A DNA stretch of 64,000 nt, taken from NCBI RefSeq assembly GCF_012910715.1, contig NZ_JABBHF010000001.1, positions 317,170 through 381,169 of the forward strand. The letters run 5' to 3'. Below, piece by piece: positions 9,307 to 17,861 of the stretch (the first letter of the stretch is position 1; every line of letters begins with the position of its first letter). Under the pieces are notes generated by a model, which ran no database searches, was not told the DNA's origin, and saw only the letters and a program-made list of their open reading frames with translations. The stretch comes from Flavivirga algicola (GTDB lineage Bacteria > Bacteroidota > Bacteroidia > Flavobacteriales > Flavobacteriaceae). The position numbers and the translations under genes were made by a program.

Positions 9307-9921
9307 ATGAAAATTATAGGCATTGGTAAAAATTATGTGAGTGATAAAACAGAAATCGAAGCCCTTAAAAATGGTTCTCAATTAATATTCACAAAACCAG
9401 AAAGTACCTTAGTAACCGATAATAAAGATGTTGAATTTCCTGCCATTACCAACGAATTGGTTTATGAGGTCGAACTGGTTGCTAAAATTGGTAAAACGGG
9501 TAAAGATATTAGTGTAGCAGATGCAGCGTCTTATATTTCTGAAATTGCTGTTGGAATAGACTATACAGCCAAAGATGTGCTAACAGCCAGTAGAGCCAAT
9601 AAAGGCCCTTGGGCATTAGCTAAAGGTTTTGATGGCGCATCACCTATATCAAGTTTTAAACCTATTTCTAACTTTCCTGAACTTAATAATATTAATTTCG
9701 ACTTAGTTATCAATGGCGAACAAAAACAAGTTGGAAATACCGACTTTATGATTTACAATTTTAGCGAGATCATTAGCTTTGTTTCAAGTTTTATGACTTT
9801 GGTCCCTGGTGATTTAATTTTCACAGGAACGCCAGCTGTAGGTGCTGGACAAATTTTTAAAGGAGACCATTTACAAGCTTCTATTGAAGGTGAATTATTG
9901 TTAGATTTTAAAATGATTTAA
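9307..9921 (+). CDS. Fumarylacetoacetate hydrolase (FAH) family protein
   Basis: At 204 residues this is the compact FAHD1-like form of the family. Metal-binding acidic residues fit Glu54 and Glu56 (VYEVELVAKIG) and Asp85 (GIDYTAKD), and KGFDGASP (106-113) is the conserved substrate loop. Members are Mg-dependent acylpyruvate hydrolases, oxaloacetate decarboxylases or enol-acid isomerases; the sequence alone does not decide. It lies 33 bp before the CNBD/CBS/DUF294 gene on the same strand and may be co-transcribed with it. Confidence 0.85.
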   Translation: MKIIGIGKNYVSDKTEIEALKNGSQLIFTKPESTLVTDNKDVEFPAITNELVYEVELVAKIGKTGKDISVADAASYISEIAVGIDYTAKDVLTASRANKGPWALAKGFDGASPISSFKPISNFPELNNINFDLVINGEQKQVGNTDFMIYNFSEIISFVSSFMTLVPGDLIFTGTPAVGAGQIFKGDHLQASIEGELLLDFKMI

Positions 9922-9954
9922 TAATAATACCTTAAATCTATTAAACAAGGTTTT

Positions 9955-11871
9955 ATGAAGAATTCTATAGCAGAACGTGTCGTTGATTTTTTAGGTGGCT
10001 ACCCGCCTTTTAATATGCTTTCCAATAAAACCTTGTTACAAATTGCTACAGAGACTACAATAACCTATTTAGAAAAAGGGGATACCATATTTAAAAAGGA
10101 TGATGTCTGTCATGAGCATTTTTATATGGTAAGAAATGGCGCTATAAACTTATATTATAGTAACGGAGATGTTAAAGACATTATGAATATTCATGATACT
10201 GGTGATGTTTTTGGATTACGCCCTCTTATAACTAATGAACCTTACAAATTGACCGCCACTGCCAATGAAGAATCCATAGTATATGCAATTCCTATTGCTG
10301 TTTTTCAATCGGCAACAGATTATAATACTCAAGTTCATAAATATTTAATTACTGCTTTCGCTTCCAATGCATACGATCCATATTCGGCCGAAGTAGCAGG
10401 TGAAATTTTTGTTGATTATTTGCCTAACAGGTCACAAGATATGGTGAATTTTCAAACAGCTAATTATACAAAATCGCCCATTACCTGTTGCATAAAAACG
10501 TCTTTAAAAGATGCAGCAAAAAAAATGAGCAACCATAAAATTGGCTGTATTGTGGTGGTTGATGATGAAAAAAAACCAGTTGGTATTATTACAAACAGTG
10601 ATATTAAAAACAAAATAGCAACGGGTCTATTTCCTATTGAAACTCCTGTGACCAATATCATGAGTTCGCCCGTAATGACAGGAAAAAAAGGCTTAACTAT
10701 AGCTGATGGACAATTACAAATGATCAAACATAGTATTGGCCATTTGTGTATTACCAAAGATGGTACAATTAATTCTAAACTTATTGGTGTTTTAACCCAT
10801 CATGATGTTTTGGTAACTTTGGGCAACAACCCAACTGTCATACTTAAGGAAATAAAACGGGCTAAGCGGACTAAAAAATTGCGTACAGCCAGGCTTAAGG
10901 CCAATGCTCTATTAAAAAACTATATCGAGCAAAATATTCCCATATCCCACATTATAAATGTGATTTCCCAAATCAATGACGCCGTTACTATACGTGTTGT
11001 TGAATTGGCCTTGAAAAAAATGCCTACAGCACCTCCTGTAACTTTTTCCTGGTTAGCGTTAGGTAGCCAAGGACGTAGTGAACAATTACTTTTCACCGAC
11101 CAGGATAATGCGCTGGTGTTTGAAGATGTTCCAAAAGAACAGTATGAAGGCACACAAGCTTATTTTTTAGAACTTGCTAAATTAATCACAAAATCTTTGA
11201 ACAAAATTGGGTTCGAATATTGTGAAGCCGATATGATGGCAAGTAATCCCGAATGGTGCAAATCCTTATCAGCATGGAAAACTCAATTTAAAGATTGGAT
11301 TTTAAAACCAGATGAAAAAGCAGTTTTATTGTCTTCTATTTTTTTTGATTATAACCGTGTTTATGGAAGTGAAGAATTAGTTGACGACCTTACGGACACT
11401 ATTTATGCTACACTTGAAAAAACAGATTTATTTTATAAATTTTTAGGGCGAGATGCCGTTAAAAGCCCCTCTCCTCTTGGTTTCTTTAAGCAATTTTTAG
11501 TAGAGCAAAACGGTGATCAAAAAGAGCTTTTCAATATTAAGAACAGAGCTTTAATGCCTCTTATTGATGCTGCCAGATTACTTATATTAAGCAAGCAAAT
11601 GAGAGGCGTTAATAATACGTACGAGCGTTTTGAAAAATTAGCGGAGCTAGAGCCTAATAACAAAGAGCTGTACGAATCCTGTTCTTATGCCTTCAAGGCC
11701 TTGTCTAAATTTAAAACCAGACAAGGACTGTTACGCAACAATTCAGGCAAGTTTATTGATTTAGAAACCTTAACCAAGGAAGAAAAACTAAAACTTAGAC
11801 GCTGTTTTAAACCCATTCAAAAAATTCAGGAAATTTTAAAAATCAGATTTGACTTAAAAAACTTTATCTAA
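9955..11871 (+). CDS. CNBD-CBS-DUF294 nucleotidyltransferase-like signalling protein
   Basis: The 638 residues divide into a cyclic-nucleotide-binding-like domain (about 15-130), a pair of CBS domains (about 170-285), a DUF294 nucleotidyltransferase-like domain with GSQGRSEQLLFTDQDNALVF, and a C-terminal helical DUF294 domain. CBS pairs commonly bind adenine nucleotides. The CNBD phosphate cassette is degenerate (DVFGLRPLITNEPYKL lacks the usual Glu and Arg), so cAMP binding is doubtful. The stop is directly followed by the exonuclease start. From memory, the same protein pair accompanies acs and its symporter in Gammaproteobacteria; both are present here on the other strand. Confidence 0.85.
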   Translation: MKNSIAERVVDFLGGYPPFNMLSNKTLLQIATETTITYLEKGDTIFKKDDVCHEHFYMVRNGAINLYYSNGDVKDIMNIHDTGDVFGLRPLITNEPYKLTATANEESIVYAIPIAVFQSATDYNTQVHKYLITAFASNAYDPYSAEVAGEIFVDYLPNRSQDMVNFQTANYTKSPITCCIKTSLKDAAKKMSNHKIGCIVVVDDEKKPVGIITNSDIKNKIATGLFPIETPVTNIMSSPVMTGKKGLTIADGQLQMIKHSIGHLCITKDGTINSKLIGVLTHHDVLVTLGNNPTVILKEIKRAKRTKKLRTARLKANALLKNYIEQNIPISHIINVISQINDAVTIRVVELALKKMPTAPPVTFSWLALGSQGRSEQLLFTDQDNALVFEDVPKEQYEGTQAYFLELAKLITKSLNKIGFEYCEADMMASNPEWCKSLSAWKTQFKDWILKPDEKAVLLSSIFFDYNRVYGSEELVDDLTDTIYATLEKTDLFYKFLGRDAVKSPSPLGFFKQFLVEQNGDQKELFNIKNRALMPLIDAARLLILSKQMRGVNNTYERFEKLAELEPNNKELYESCSYAFKALSKFKTRQGLLRNNSGKFIDLETLTKEEKLKLRRCFKPIQKIQEILKIRFDLKNFI

Positions 11872-12537
11872 ATGGTTTTTAAATGGTTTCATAAAAACAA
11901 AAAAGAATACCCTGATTTTTGGGTTGACTATATTGACAGCTTTAAAAATATCAATAAAAAACCAATCGGTGAAACGCGTTTTGTTGCTTTTGACACTGAA
12001 ACCACTGGTTTTGATAGAAAAAAAGATAGAATTCTATCCATTGGCGCTGTTAGTTTTGTTGGTAAATCTATTGAAGTAAGAAATAGTTTAGAACTATATT
12101 TAGAGCAAGAAATTTTTAATCCAGAAACTGTTAAAATACACGGATTAATGAAAAAAGGAGACTTAGAAAAAGTAACCGAACTAGAAGCCATTAAGACCTT
12201 TCTAGCCTATGTGAAAAACGCTGATCTCATAGCACATCATGCTAATTTTGATAAAAATATGATGAATGAAATGCTATCAAGACATGGACTCGGCAAACTA
12301 AAAAACAGGTTTATTGATACTGGGTATTTGTTCAATAAATCGAAGCATATTATTTATCAAGAAAATTTAAAAGAGCATTATACACTAGACGATTTATGTA
12401 AAGAACTTAATGTTCCTAAAGTAGATAGACACACTGCTAATGGGGATGCTCTTATAACCGCTATTGTATTCCTAAAAATTCTGTCTCGATTAGACAAGCG
12501 CAAAAAATTAGAATGGGATTATCTATTAAAACCCTAA
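11872..12537 (+). CDS. 3'-5' exonuclease, DnaQ-like (DEDDh)
   Basis: This 221-residue protein carries all DEDDh exonuclease motifs: Exo I FDTETTGFD (Asp41, Glu43), Exo II AHHANFDKNM (Asp127), and Exo III DRHTANGDA (His187, Asp192). It resembles the proofreading subunit of DNA polymerase III but is a stand-alone form. Its ATG directly abuts the stop of the DUF294 gene, implying translational coupling. The pairing with the DUF294 protein next to acetate genes recurs in other bacteria, yet its job there is not settled. Nucleic acid substrate is unknown. Confidence 0.87.
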   Translation: MVFKWFHKNKKEYPDFWVDYIDSFKNINKKPIGETRFVAFDTETTGFDRKKDRILSIGAVSFVGKSIEVRNSLELYLEQEIFNPETVKIHGLMKKGDLEKVTELEAIKTFLAYVKNADLIAHHANFDKNMMNEMLSRHGLGKLKNRFIDTGYLFNKSKHIIYQENLKEHYTLDDLCKELNVPKVDRHTANGDALITAIVFLKILSRLDKRKKLEWDYLLKP

Positions 12538-12574
12538 TCGGCAAAATCGTTAAAACCAATCTGTTAAAAGCCTT

Positions 12575-13756
12575 CTATTTTAACTCCCATGTCCGTACCC
12601 AGTCGTAAAAGGTCGTTCTTTCTTCTTCGGTTCCGGTCATACCTCCATCAGAAGGTACTGGATTCCAATCGTAGGTTTCAACTACCATTCTTAAATACAG
12701 TGGTAAATCAAAATTAGCCTTAGGAGTAACTGTATACACTTTTTTACCATCTAAATAAAACTCTATTTCGGTAGCACTTTTCCACCAGGCTCCATAAACG
12801 TGGTAACCTGCCCAAACTTTTGATCCTATTTCACTATTATCTCCTGCGGAACCTGTTGGCGTACCAGTACAATCGGTTTGTCTGCTGTGTGTATTAGAGT
12901 GGATTGCTTCATCAAAATTTTGAGCAAAATTTGCAGTCCCAGTAATTTGTCCTACACACTCTTGAATATCTAATTCCGTAACTCTTTTATCGCAACCAAC
13001 GCCATCATTTCTATTATTAATCAGCCAAAATGTAGAAGACATAAACGTTTTATTGGCTTTCATTCTACATTCAAAATAATAGCCGACTTGAGCCGCTTCC
13101 TTAGAATAAATATTTGATCCTGCATGCGTAAATGTATTACCGTTTACTATCTCTGGTGTATCTAACTGATATGCTGTAAGCTTAAGATTATCGTCGGCTT
13201 CAGTTACTGTATTTTCCTTAAAAATCCCTGGCGCTCTTCCTATCCATCTATTAGGATCTGTATTTAACCATTTACTTTCATCAAAATTACTATCGCTAAA
13301 CTCATCCGACAAATTTTCAACTTTATGCCATGTTTTTCCCGAAGGCGTTGGATCTACTTCAATAAAATAAGGTAAGTTCGAAGAAGGCTCATCTCTTGTA
13401 ACCGTAATGTTAAAACTACAAGACACCGTATTACCTGTAACATCTTTTACTTGGAATGTATTTTTAGTAGTCCCTACAGGAAATACTTCGCCAGAAGCCA
13501 AACCTTCAGTTTGTGATGTAATAGCTCCTGGTTGGTCATCTGAACCAACAGGTATTGTATATGTTATTGCCTTACCATTTGACAACGCATCTACAGTTTC
13601 ATTTATATCTGAAACACATGTTATAGTAGGATCGACATTATCTACGGGTTCTTCCTTTTCGGCTTCGTTTCCATCACTACTACAACTGGCGACCATTATA
13701 TTAACCGTAATAAACGAAAATGTTATGAGCTTGAAATAAAGTGCTTTTTTTAACAT
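12575..13756 (-). CDS. GH16 glycoside hydrolase lipoprotein with HYR domain (beta-agarase-like)
   Basis: The 393-residue product starts with a lipoprotein signal (lipobox MVASC, Cys25). An HYR-type immunoglobulin-like domain (about 43-120) follows, then a GH16 catalytic domain (about 135-393). The active site is ELDIQE (Glu261 nucleophile, Asp263, Glu266 acid/base), the EXDXXE form used by agarases, porphyranases and kappa-carrageenases. The surroundings (LSDEFSDSNFD, SSTFWLINN, WYHVYG-like strand, WDWV-like end YDWVRTWELK) fit best with beta-agarases. It would cut red-algal galactan outside the cell. No sulfatase or SusCD genes are near. It sits between the exonuclease and acs genes and interrupts the acetate cluster. 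Confidence 0.85.
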   Translation of the reverse strand: MLKKALYFKLITFSFITVNIMVASCSSDGNEAEKEEPVDNVDPTITCVSDINETVDALSNGKAITYTIPVGSDDQPGAITSQTEGLASGEVFPVGTTKNTFQVKDVTGNTVSCSFNITVTRDEPSSNLPYFIEVDPTPSGKTWHKVENLSDEFSDSNFDESKWLNTDPNRWIGRAPGIFKENTVTEADDNLKLTAYQLDTPEIVNGNTFTHAGSNIYSKEAAQVGYYFECRMKANKTFMSSTFWLINNRNDGVGCDKRVTELDIQECVGQITGTANFAQNFDEAIHSNTHSRQTDCTGTPTGSAGDNSEIGSKVWAGYHVYGAWWKSATEIEFYLDGKKVYTVTPKANFDLPLYLRMVVETYDWNPVPSDGGMTGTEEERTTFYDWVRTWELK

Positions 13757-13863
13757 AGTGACTTTTTTTTACAAAGCTATACTCTATACCACGTAGTAGT
13801 TGCTCCATATGTTTCGTAATAAGCAACTCATGTCCTAAATAAGACTATTTCATCGAATATCTG

Positions 13864-15771
13864 CTAAAAAGCATTGTCTATAATATCCTGAACCACTTCT
13901 GGGTTTAAAAGTGTGCTGGTATCTCCTAAATTGCTGGTATCTTTATGAGCTATTTTTCTCAAAATACGTCTCATAATTTTACCAGAACGTGTTTTTGGCA
14001 AGCCTTGAGTAAATTGAATTTTATCCAATTTTGCAATAGGACCAATATGTTCGGTTATAATTTGATTAATCTCTTTGCGCAAATTATCTTGATCTCTCGT
14101 TTCGCCAACATCCTTTAAAATAACATAACCGTATAAAGCATTTCCTTTTACATCATGCGGAAAACCTACAATAGCAGATTCTGCAACTGCTGGGTGTTCA
14201 TTAATAGCATCTTCAATTGGTGCCGTTCCTAAATTATGACCAGACACAATAATAACATCATCCACACGCCCTGTAATTCTGTAATAGCCTACCTCATCCC
14301 TCAAGGCTCCATCTCCCGTAAAATATTTGTTTTCAAAGGCCGAAAAATACGTGTCTTTATAACGTTGATGGTTACCCCAAATAGTACGTGCCATACTTGG
14401 CCATGGGAACTTTATACATAAACGACCATCTACTTGATTTCCTTTTAATTCCTTACCATTTTCATCCATTAAAGCAGGTTGAATACCAATAAAGGGCAAG
14501 GTAGCGTAAGTCGGTTTAGTCGGTGTTACAAATGGTATGGGTGTAATCATAATCCCGCCCGTTTCTGTTTGCCACCAGGTATCTACTATAGGGCTTTTCT
14601 TTTTCCCAATATTATCATTATACCAATGCCATGCTTCTTCATTTATGGGCTCGCCTACAGACCCCAAAACTTTAAGTGATGATAAATCATATTTCTCGAC
14701 CAATTCCAAACCTTGTTTAGCCAAGGCTCGAATAGCTGTTGGTGCTGTATAAAACTGATTTACTTTATGTTTTTCAACAATCTCCCAAAAACGTCCAAAA
14801 TCGGGATAACTAGGAACCCCTTCAAACATAACGGTAGTCGCTCCATTAGCTAATGGTCCATAAACAATATAGCTATGCCCGGTAATCCAACCAATATCAG
14901 CTGTACACCAATACACATCATTTTCTCTATACTGAAAGGCATTTTTAAACGAATAGGCCGTATAGACCATATACCCCCCTGTTGTATGAACCATGCCTTT
15001 TGGCTGCCCTGTTGAACCTGATGTATACAATATAAACAACGGATCTTCTGCATTCATAACCTCGGCCTTGCAGTCTGTTGAAGCATTATCTAAAAGTGGC
15101 TGTAACCATTTATCGCGACCAGATGTCATTTGTATGTCTGAGTGAATCCGTTTGGCTACCAAAACTGTTTCAACACAAGCACAATCATTTAAAGCTTCAT
15201 CAACAATGCCTTTTAAATCGATTGTCTTTGCTCCTCTGTAGGAACCGTCACTCGTAATAACCATTTTGCAATCACTATCATTAATTCTGGTTGATAAGGC
15301 TGTAGCCGAAAAACCTGCAAAAACTACTGAATGGATGGCTCCTATTCTAGCGCAAGCCAAAACAGCCATTGCCAATTCAGGAATCATAGGCAGATAAATA
15401 CATACGCGATCCCCTTTTTTAATACCTTGTTCTTTTAATACATTAGCAAATTGATTGACGCGTTGATATAATTGATTATAAGTAATATGTTCAGCATCAT
15501 CTTTCGGGTCATTTGGCTCAAATAAAATAGCCGTTTTATTACCACGTGTTGCCAAGTGCCTATCAATACAGTTCTCGGTAATATTTAGTTGTGCCCCTTC
15601 AAACCATTTTACTTCTGGTCTGGAAAAATCCCAACTTAAAACACGATCCCATTTTCGTTGCCACATAAAATGCTCTTCTGCAACTTCTTCCCAAAAATTT
15701 TCGGGTTCTCTTATTGATTTTCTGTAAACTTGATAATATTCTTCTAAATGCTTTATGTGATAATTACTCAT
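13864..15771 (-). CDS. acs: Acetyl-CoA synthetase
   Basis: At 635 residues this has the length of AMP-forming acetate:CoA ligases. The ATP-binding loop YTSGSTGQPKG lies near residue 260, WWQTETGG near 405 supplies the acyl/AMP site, and the C-terminal PKTRSGKIMRR contains the lysine that is acetylated to switch off the enzyme in other species. It converts acetate, ATP and CoA to acetyl-CoA through acetyl-AMP. It lies 118 bp downstream of the acetate-type symporter gene on the same strand, so uptake and activation are probably linked. A separate promoter in that gap is possible but not evident. Confidence 0.95.
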   Translation of the reverse strand: MSNYHIKHLEEYYQVYRKSIREPENFWEEVAEEHFMWQRKWDRVLSWDFSRPEVKWFEGAQLNITENCIDRHLATRGNKTAILFEPNDPKDDAEHITYNQLYQRVNQFANVLKEQGIKKGDRVCIYLPMIPELAMAVLACARIGAIHSVVFAGFSATALSTRINDSDCKMVITSDGSYRGAKTIDLKGIVDEALNDCACVETVLVAKRIHSDIQMTSGRDKWLQPLLDNASTDCKAEVMNAEDPLFILYTSGSTGQPKGMVHTTGGYMVYTAYSFKNAFQYRENDVYWCTADIGWITGHSYIVYGPLANGATTVMFEGVPSYPDFGRFWEIVEKHKVNQFYTAPTAIRALAKQGLELVEKYDLSSLKVLGSVGEPINEEAWHWYNDNIGKKKSPIVDTWWQTETGGIMITPIPFVTPTKPTYATLPFIGIQPALMDENGKELKGNQVDGRLCIKFPWPSMARTIWGNHQRYKDTYFSAFENKYFTGDGALRDEVGYYRITGRVDDVIIVSGHNLGTAPIEDAINEHPAVAESAIVGFPHDVKGNALYGYVILKDVGETRDQDNLRKEINQIITEHIGPIAKLDKIQFTQGLPKTRSGKIMRRILRKIAHKDTSNLGDTSTLLNPEVVQDIIDNAF

Positions 15772-15889
15772 CTTATACTTATACCTACGATTCTAAAAAT
15801 TAATTCTGGATGCCTAAAATAATAAAAATAATGGCTAATTAGCACATAATTTATACCAGTAACATCGAACTATATACAGACCATGCTGT

Positions 15890-17623
15890 CTAATGAGTTG
15901 CTTGACCAGCCCCACTAGGAATTCTAATATGTTCTACTATTTCCTGAACATCTTTAGGAGGTGCTGGTGTAAACCTCATGATAACTATAGATACTATAAA
16001 ATTTAAAACCATAGCCACCGTACCAAAACCTTCTGGAGAAATGCCGAACCACCATTCACTCTTATCGGGAAGCACGTCATCAAACCAGCCTAATTTGTAT
16101 TTAATCATATAGAGCAACATGGCAACAATACCAACTACCATACCTGCAATAGCACCTTCTTTATTCATGCGTTTATAAAAAATGCCCAAAATAATGGCTG
16201 GAAAGAAGGACGCCGCTGCTAAACCAAAAGCCAAAGCCACTACTGCCGCTACAAAGCCAGGCGGATTAATTCCAAAATAACCCGCAACACAAACGGCACC
16301 TACTGCCGACAAACGAGCTGCTACCAATTCTCCTTTTTCTGAAATTGAGGGTTTAATAATCTTTTTAATTAAGTCGTGAGATACTGATGCGGAAATAACC
16401 AATAATAACCCAGCTGCCGTAGATAAAGCTGCTGCTAACCCACCAGCTGCCACTAATGCAATGACCCAATTTGGTAAATTGGCAATTTCTGGATTTGCCA
16501 GTACCATAATATCTCTATCGACTACTAATTCATTTTTAGACTCATCTGCCACATATTGTATAATACCATCATTATTTTTATCAGTAAATACAATCAACTC
16601 TGTAGTTTCCCATTTTTTAAACCACTCCGGAACATTTTCATAGGGTTGATTTGATACCGTTTCAATCATATTGGTTCTGGCAAAAACAGCTACTGCTGGT
16701 GCTGTTGTATATAAAATTACAATGAGCAATAGAGCAATCCCTGCCGACTTACGGGCATCTTTAACACGTTTCACTGTAAAAAAACGGACAATAACATGAG
16801 GTAAACCAGCAGTTCCTACCATAAGCGCTAATGTTATAGCAAAAACATCTATCAATGATTTGGAGCCTTCAGTATATTCAGCAAAACCTAATTCTGTACT
16901 TAAGCCATCTAATTTATCTAATAAATAAGTTCCAGATCCGTCCGCCAATTCACCTCCAAATCCTAATTGCGGGATAGGGTTTCCTGTCATTTGAATAGAT
17001 ATAAAAATAGCAGGTACCATAAAAGCAAAAATAAGGATACAATACTGTACTACTTGCGTATAGGTGATACCCTTCATGCCCCCAAGTACTGCATAAAATA
17101 ACACGATAAGCATGCCAATGATAACTCCTGTGTTAATATCAACTTCTAAAAAACGAGAAAATACAATGCCAACACCTCGCATTTGCCCCGCTACATAGGT
17201 AAAAGATACTAATAAGGCGCAAAACACAGCAACCAATCGCGCTGTCTTTGAATAATACCGATCACCTATAAAATCAGGCACTGTAAATTTTCCAAATTTC
17301 CGTAAATAAGGCGCTAATAACAGTGCTAATAATACATAGCCACCGGTCCATCCCATTAAATAAACAGCACCATCATAACCAGCAAAAGAAATAATACCCG
17401 CCATAGATATAAAAGATGCTGCACTCATCCAATCGGCAGCTGTTGCCATACCATTGGCTAATGGAGATACGCCAGCACCAGCAACATAAAACTCTTTTGT
17501 AGAATTCGCCCTAGACCAAATGGCGATTCCAATATAAATGGTAAAAGTAATACCCACTAAAATATAGGTCCAATTTTGAACCCCTAACGATTCAGCTAAC
17601 ATAATACTAAGCATCATAACCAT
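15890..17623 (-). CDS. Sodium:solute symporter, VC_2705-type (probable acetate/monocarboxylate uptake)
   Basis: This 577-residue SSS-family protein has about 13 membrane segments, the first near residues 17-33 and the sodium-symporter signature region around GLPHVIVRFFTVK. A large loop near 320-370 includes DKNNDGIIQY, an EF-hand-like acidic stretch. Its gene overlaps the upstream DUF4212 gene by 17 bp. That pairing of a large and a small subunit defines the VC_2705 symporter type. With acs next in line, acetate or a related short acid is the likely substrate, by context only. Confidence 0.87.
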   Translation of the reverse strand: MVMMLSIMLAESLGVQNWTYILVGITFTIYIGIAIWSRANSTKEFYVAGAGVSPLANGMATAADWMSAASFISMAGIISFAGYDGAVYLMGWTGGYVLLALLLAPYLRKFGKFTVPDFIGDRYYSKTARLVAVFCALLVSFTYVAGQMRGVGIVFSRFLEVDINTGVIIGMLIVLFYAVLGGMKGITYTQVVQYCILIFAFMVPAIFISIQMTGNPIPQLGFGGELADGSGTYLLDKLDGLSTELGFAEYTEGSKSLIDVFAITLALMVGTAGLPHVIVRFFTVKRVKDARKSAGIALLLIVILYTTAPAVAVFARTNMIETVSNQPYENVPEWFKKWETTELIVFTDKNNDGIIQYVADESKNELVVDRDIMVLANPEIANLPNWVIALVAAGGLAAALSTAAGLLLVISASVSHDLIKKIIKPSISEKGELVAARLSAVGAVCVAGYFGINPPGFVAAVVALAFGLAAASFFPAIILGIFYKRMNKEGAIAGMVVGIVAMLLYMIKYKLGWFDDVLPDKSEWWFGISPEGFGTVAMVLNFIVSIVIMRFTPAPPKDVQEIVEHIRIPSGAGQATH

Positions 17624-17861
17624 ATTTTTTATCTAGTTTGTTCATAAGACGAACATATACAAATATGAGTATAACAAACACATACATCGATCCTTGTTGT
17701 GCAAACCAAAAGCCTAGTTTAAAGCCTCCTAATTTTATTTTATTAAGGGTATCTTTGAATATAATTCCTGCTCCATAGGACACTAAAAACCAAACTAGCA
17801 ATAAAATAATTACATATCTTATATTTTCTTTCCAATAGGCTTTTGCATTATTTTTTGTCAT
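17607..17861 (-). CDS. DUF4212 small symporter subunit
   Basis: The 84-residue protein has two membrane helices (about 16-33 and 58-75) joined by a short basic loop, the standard DUF4212 layout. Aromatic residues such as YWKENIRYV at the N-terminus are typical. It overlaps both neighbours: 14 bp with the AGCS symporter gene upstream and 17 bp with the large symporter subunit downstream. The overlaps point to translational coupling. It is presumed to form a complex with the large subunit. Confidence 0.88.
   Translation of the reverse strand: MTKNNAKAYWKENIRYVIILLLVWFLVSYGAGIIFKDTLNKIKLGGFKLGFWFAQQGSMYVFVILIFVYVRLMNKLDKKYGYDA

Noticed and set aside
12575-13756. Whole polysaccharide utilisation locus around GH16 and GH43
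   Set aside because: No SusC/SusD, sulfatase or related regulator occurs nearby; the two hydrolases are 7 kb apart and look unlinked.
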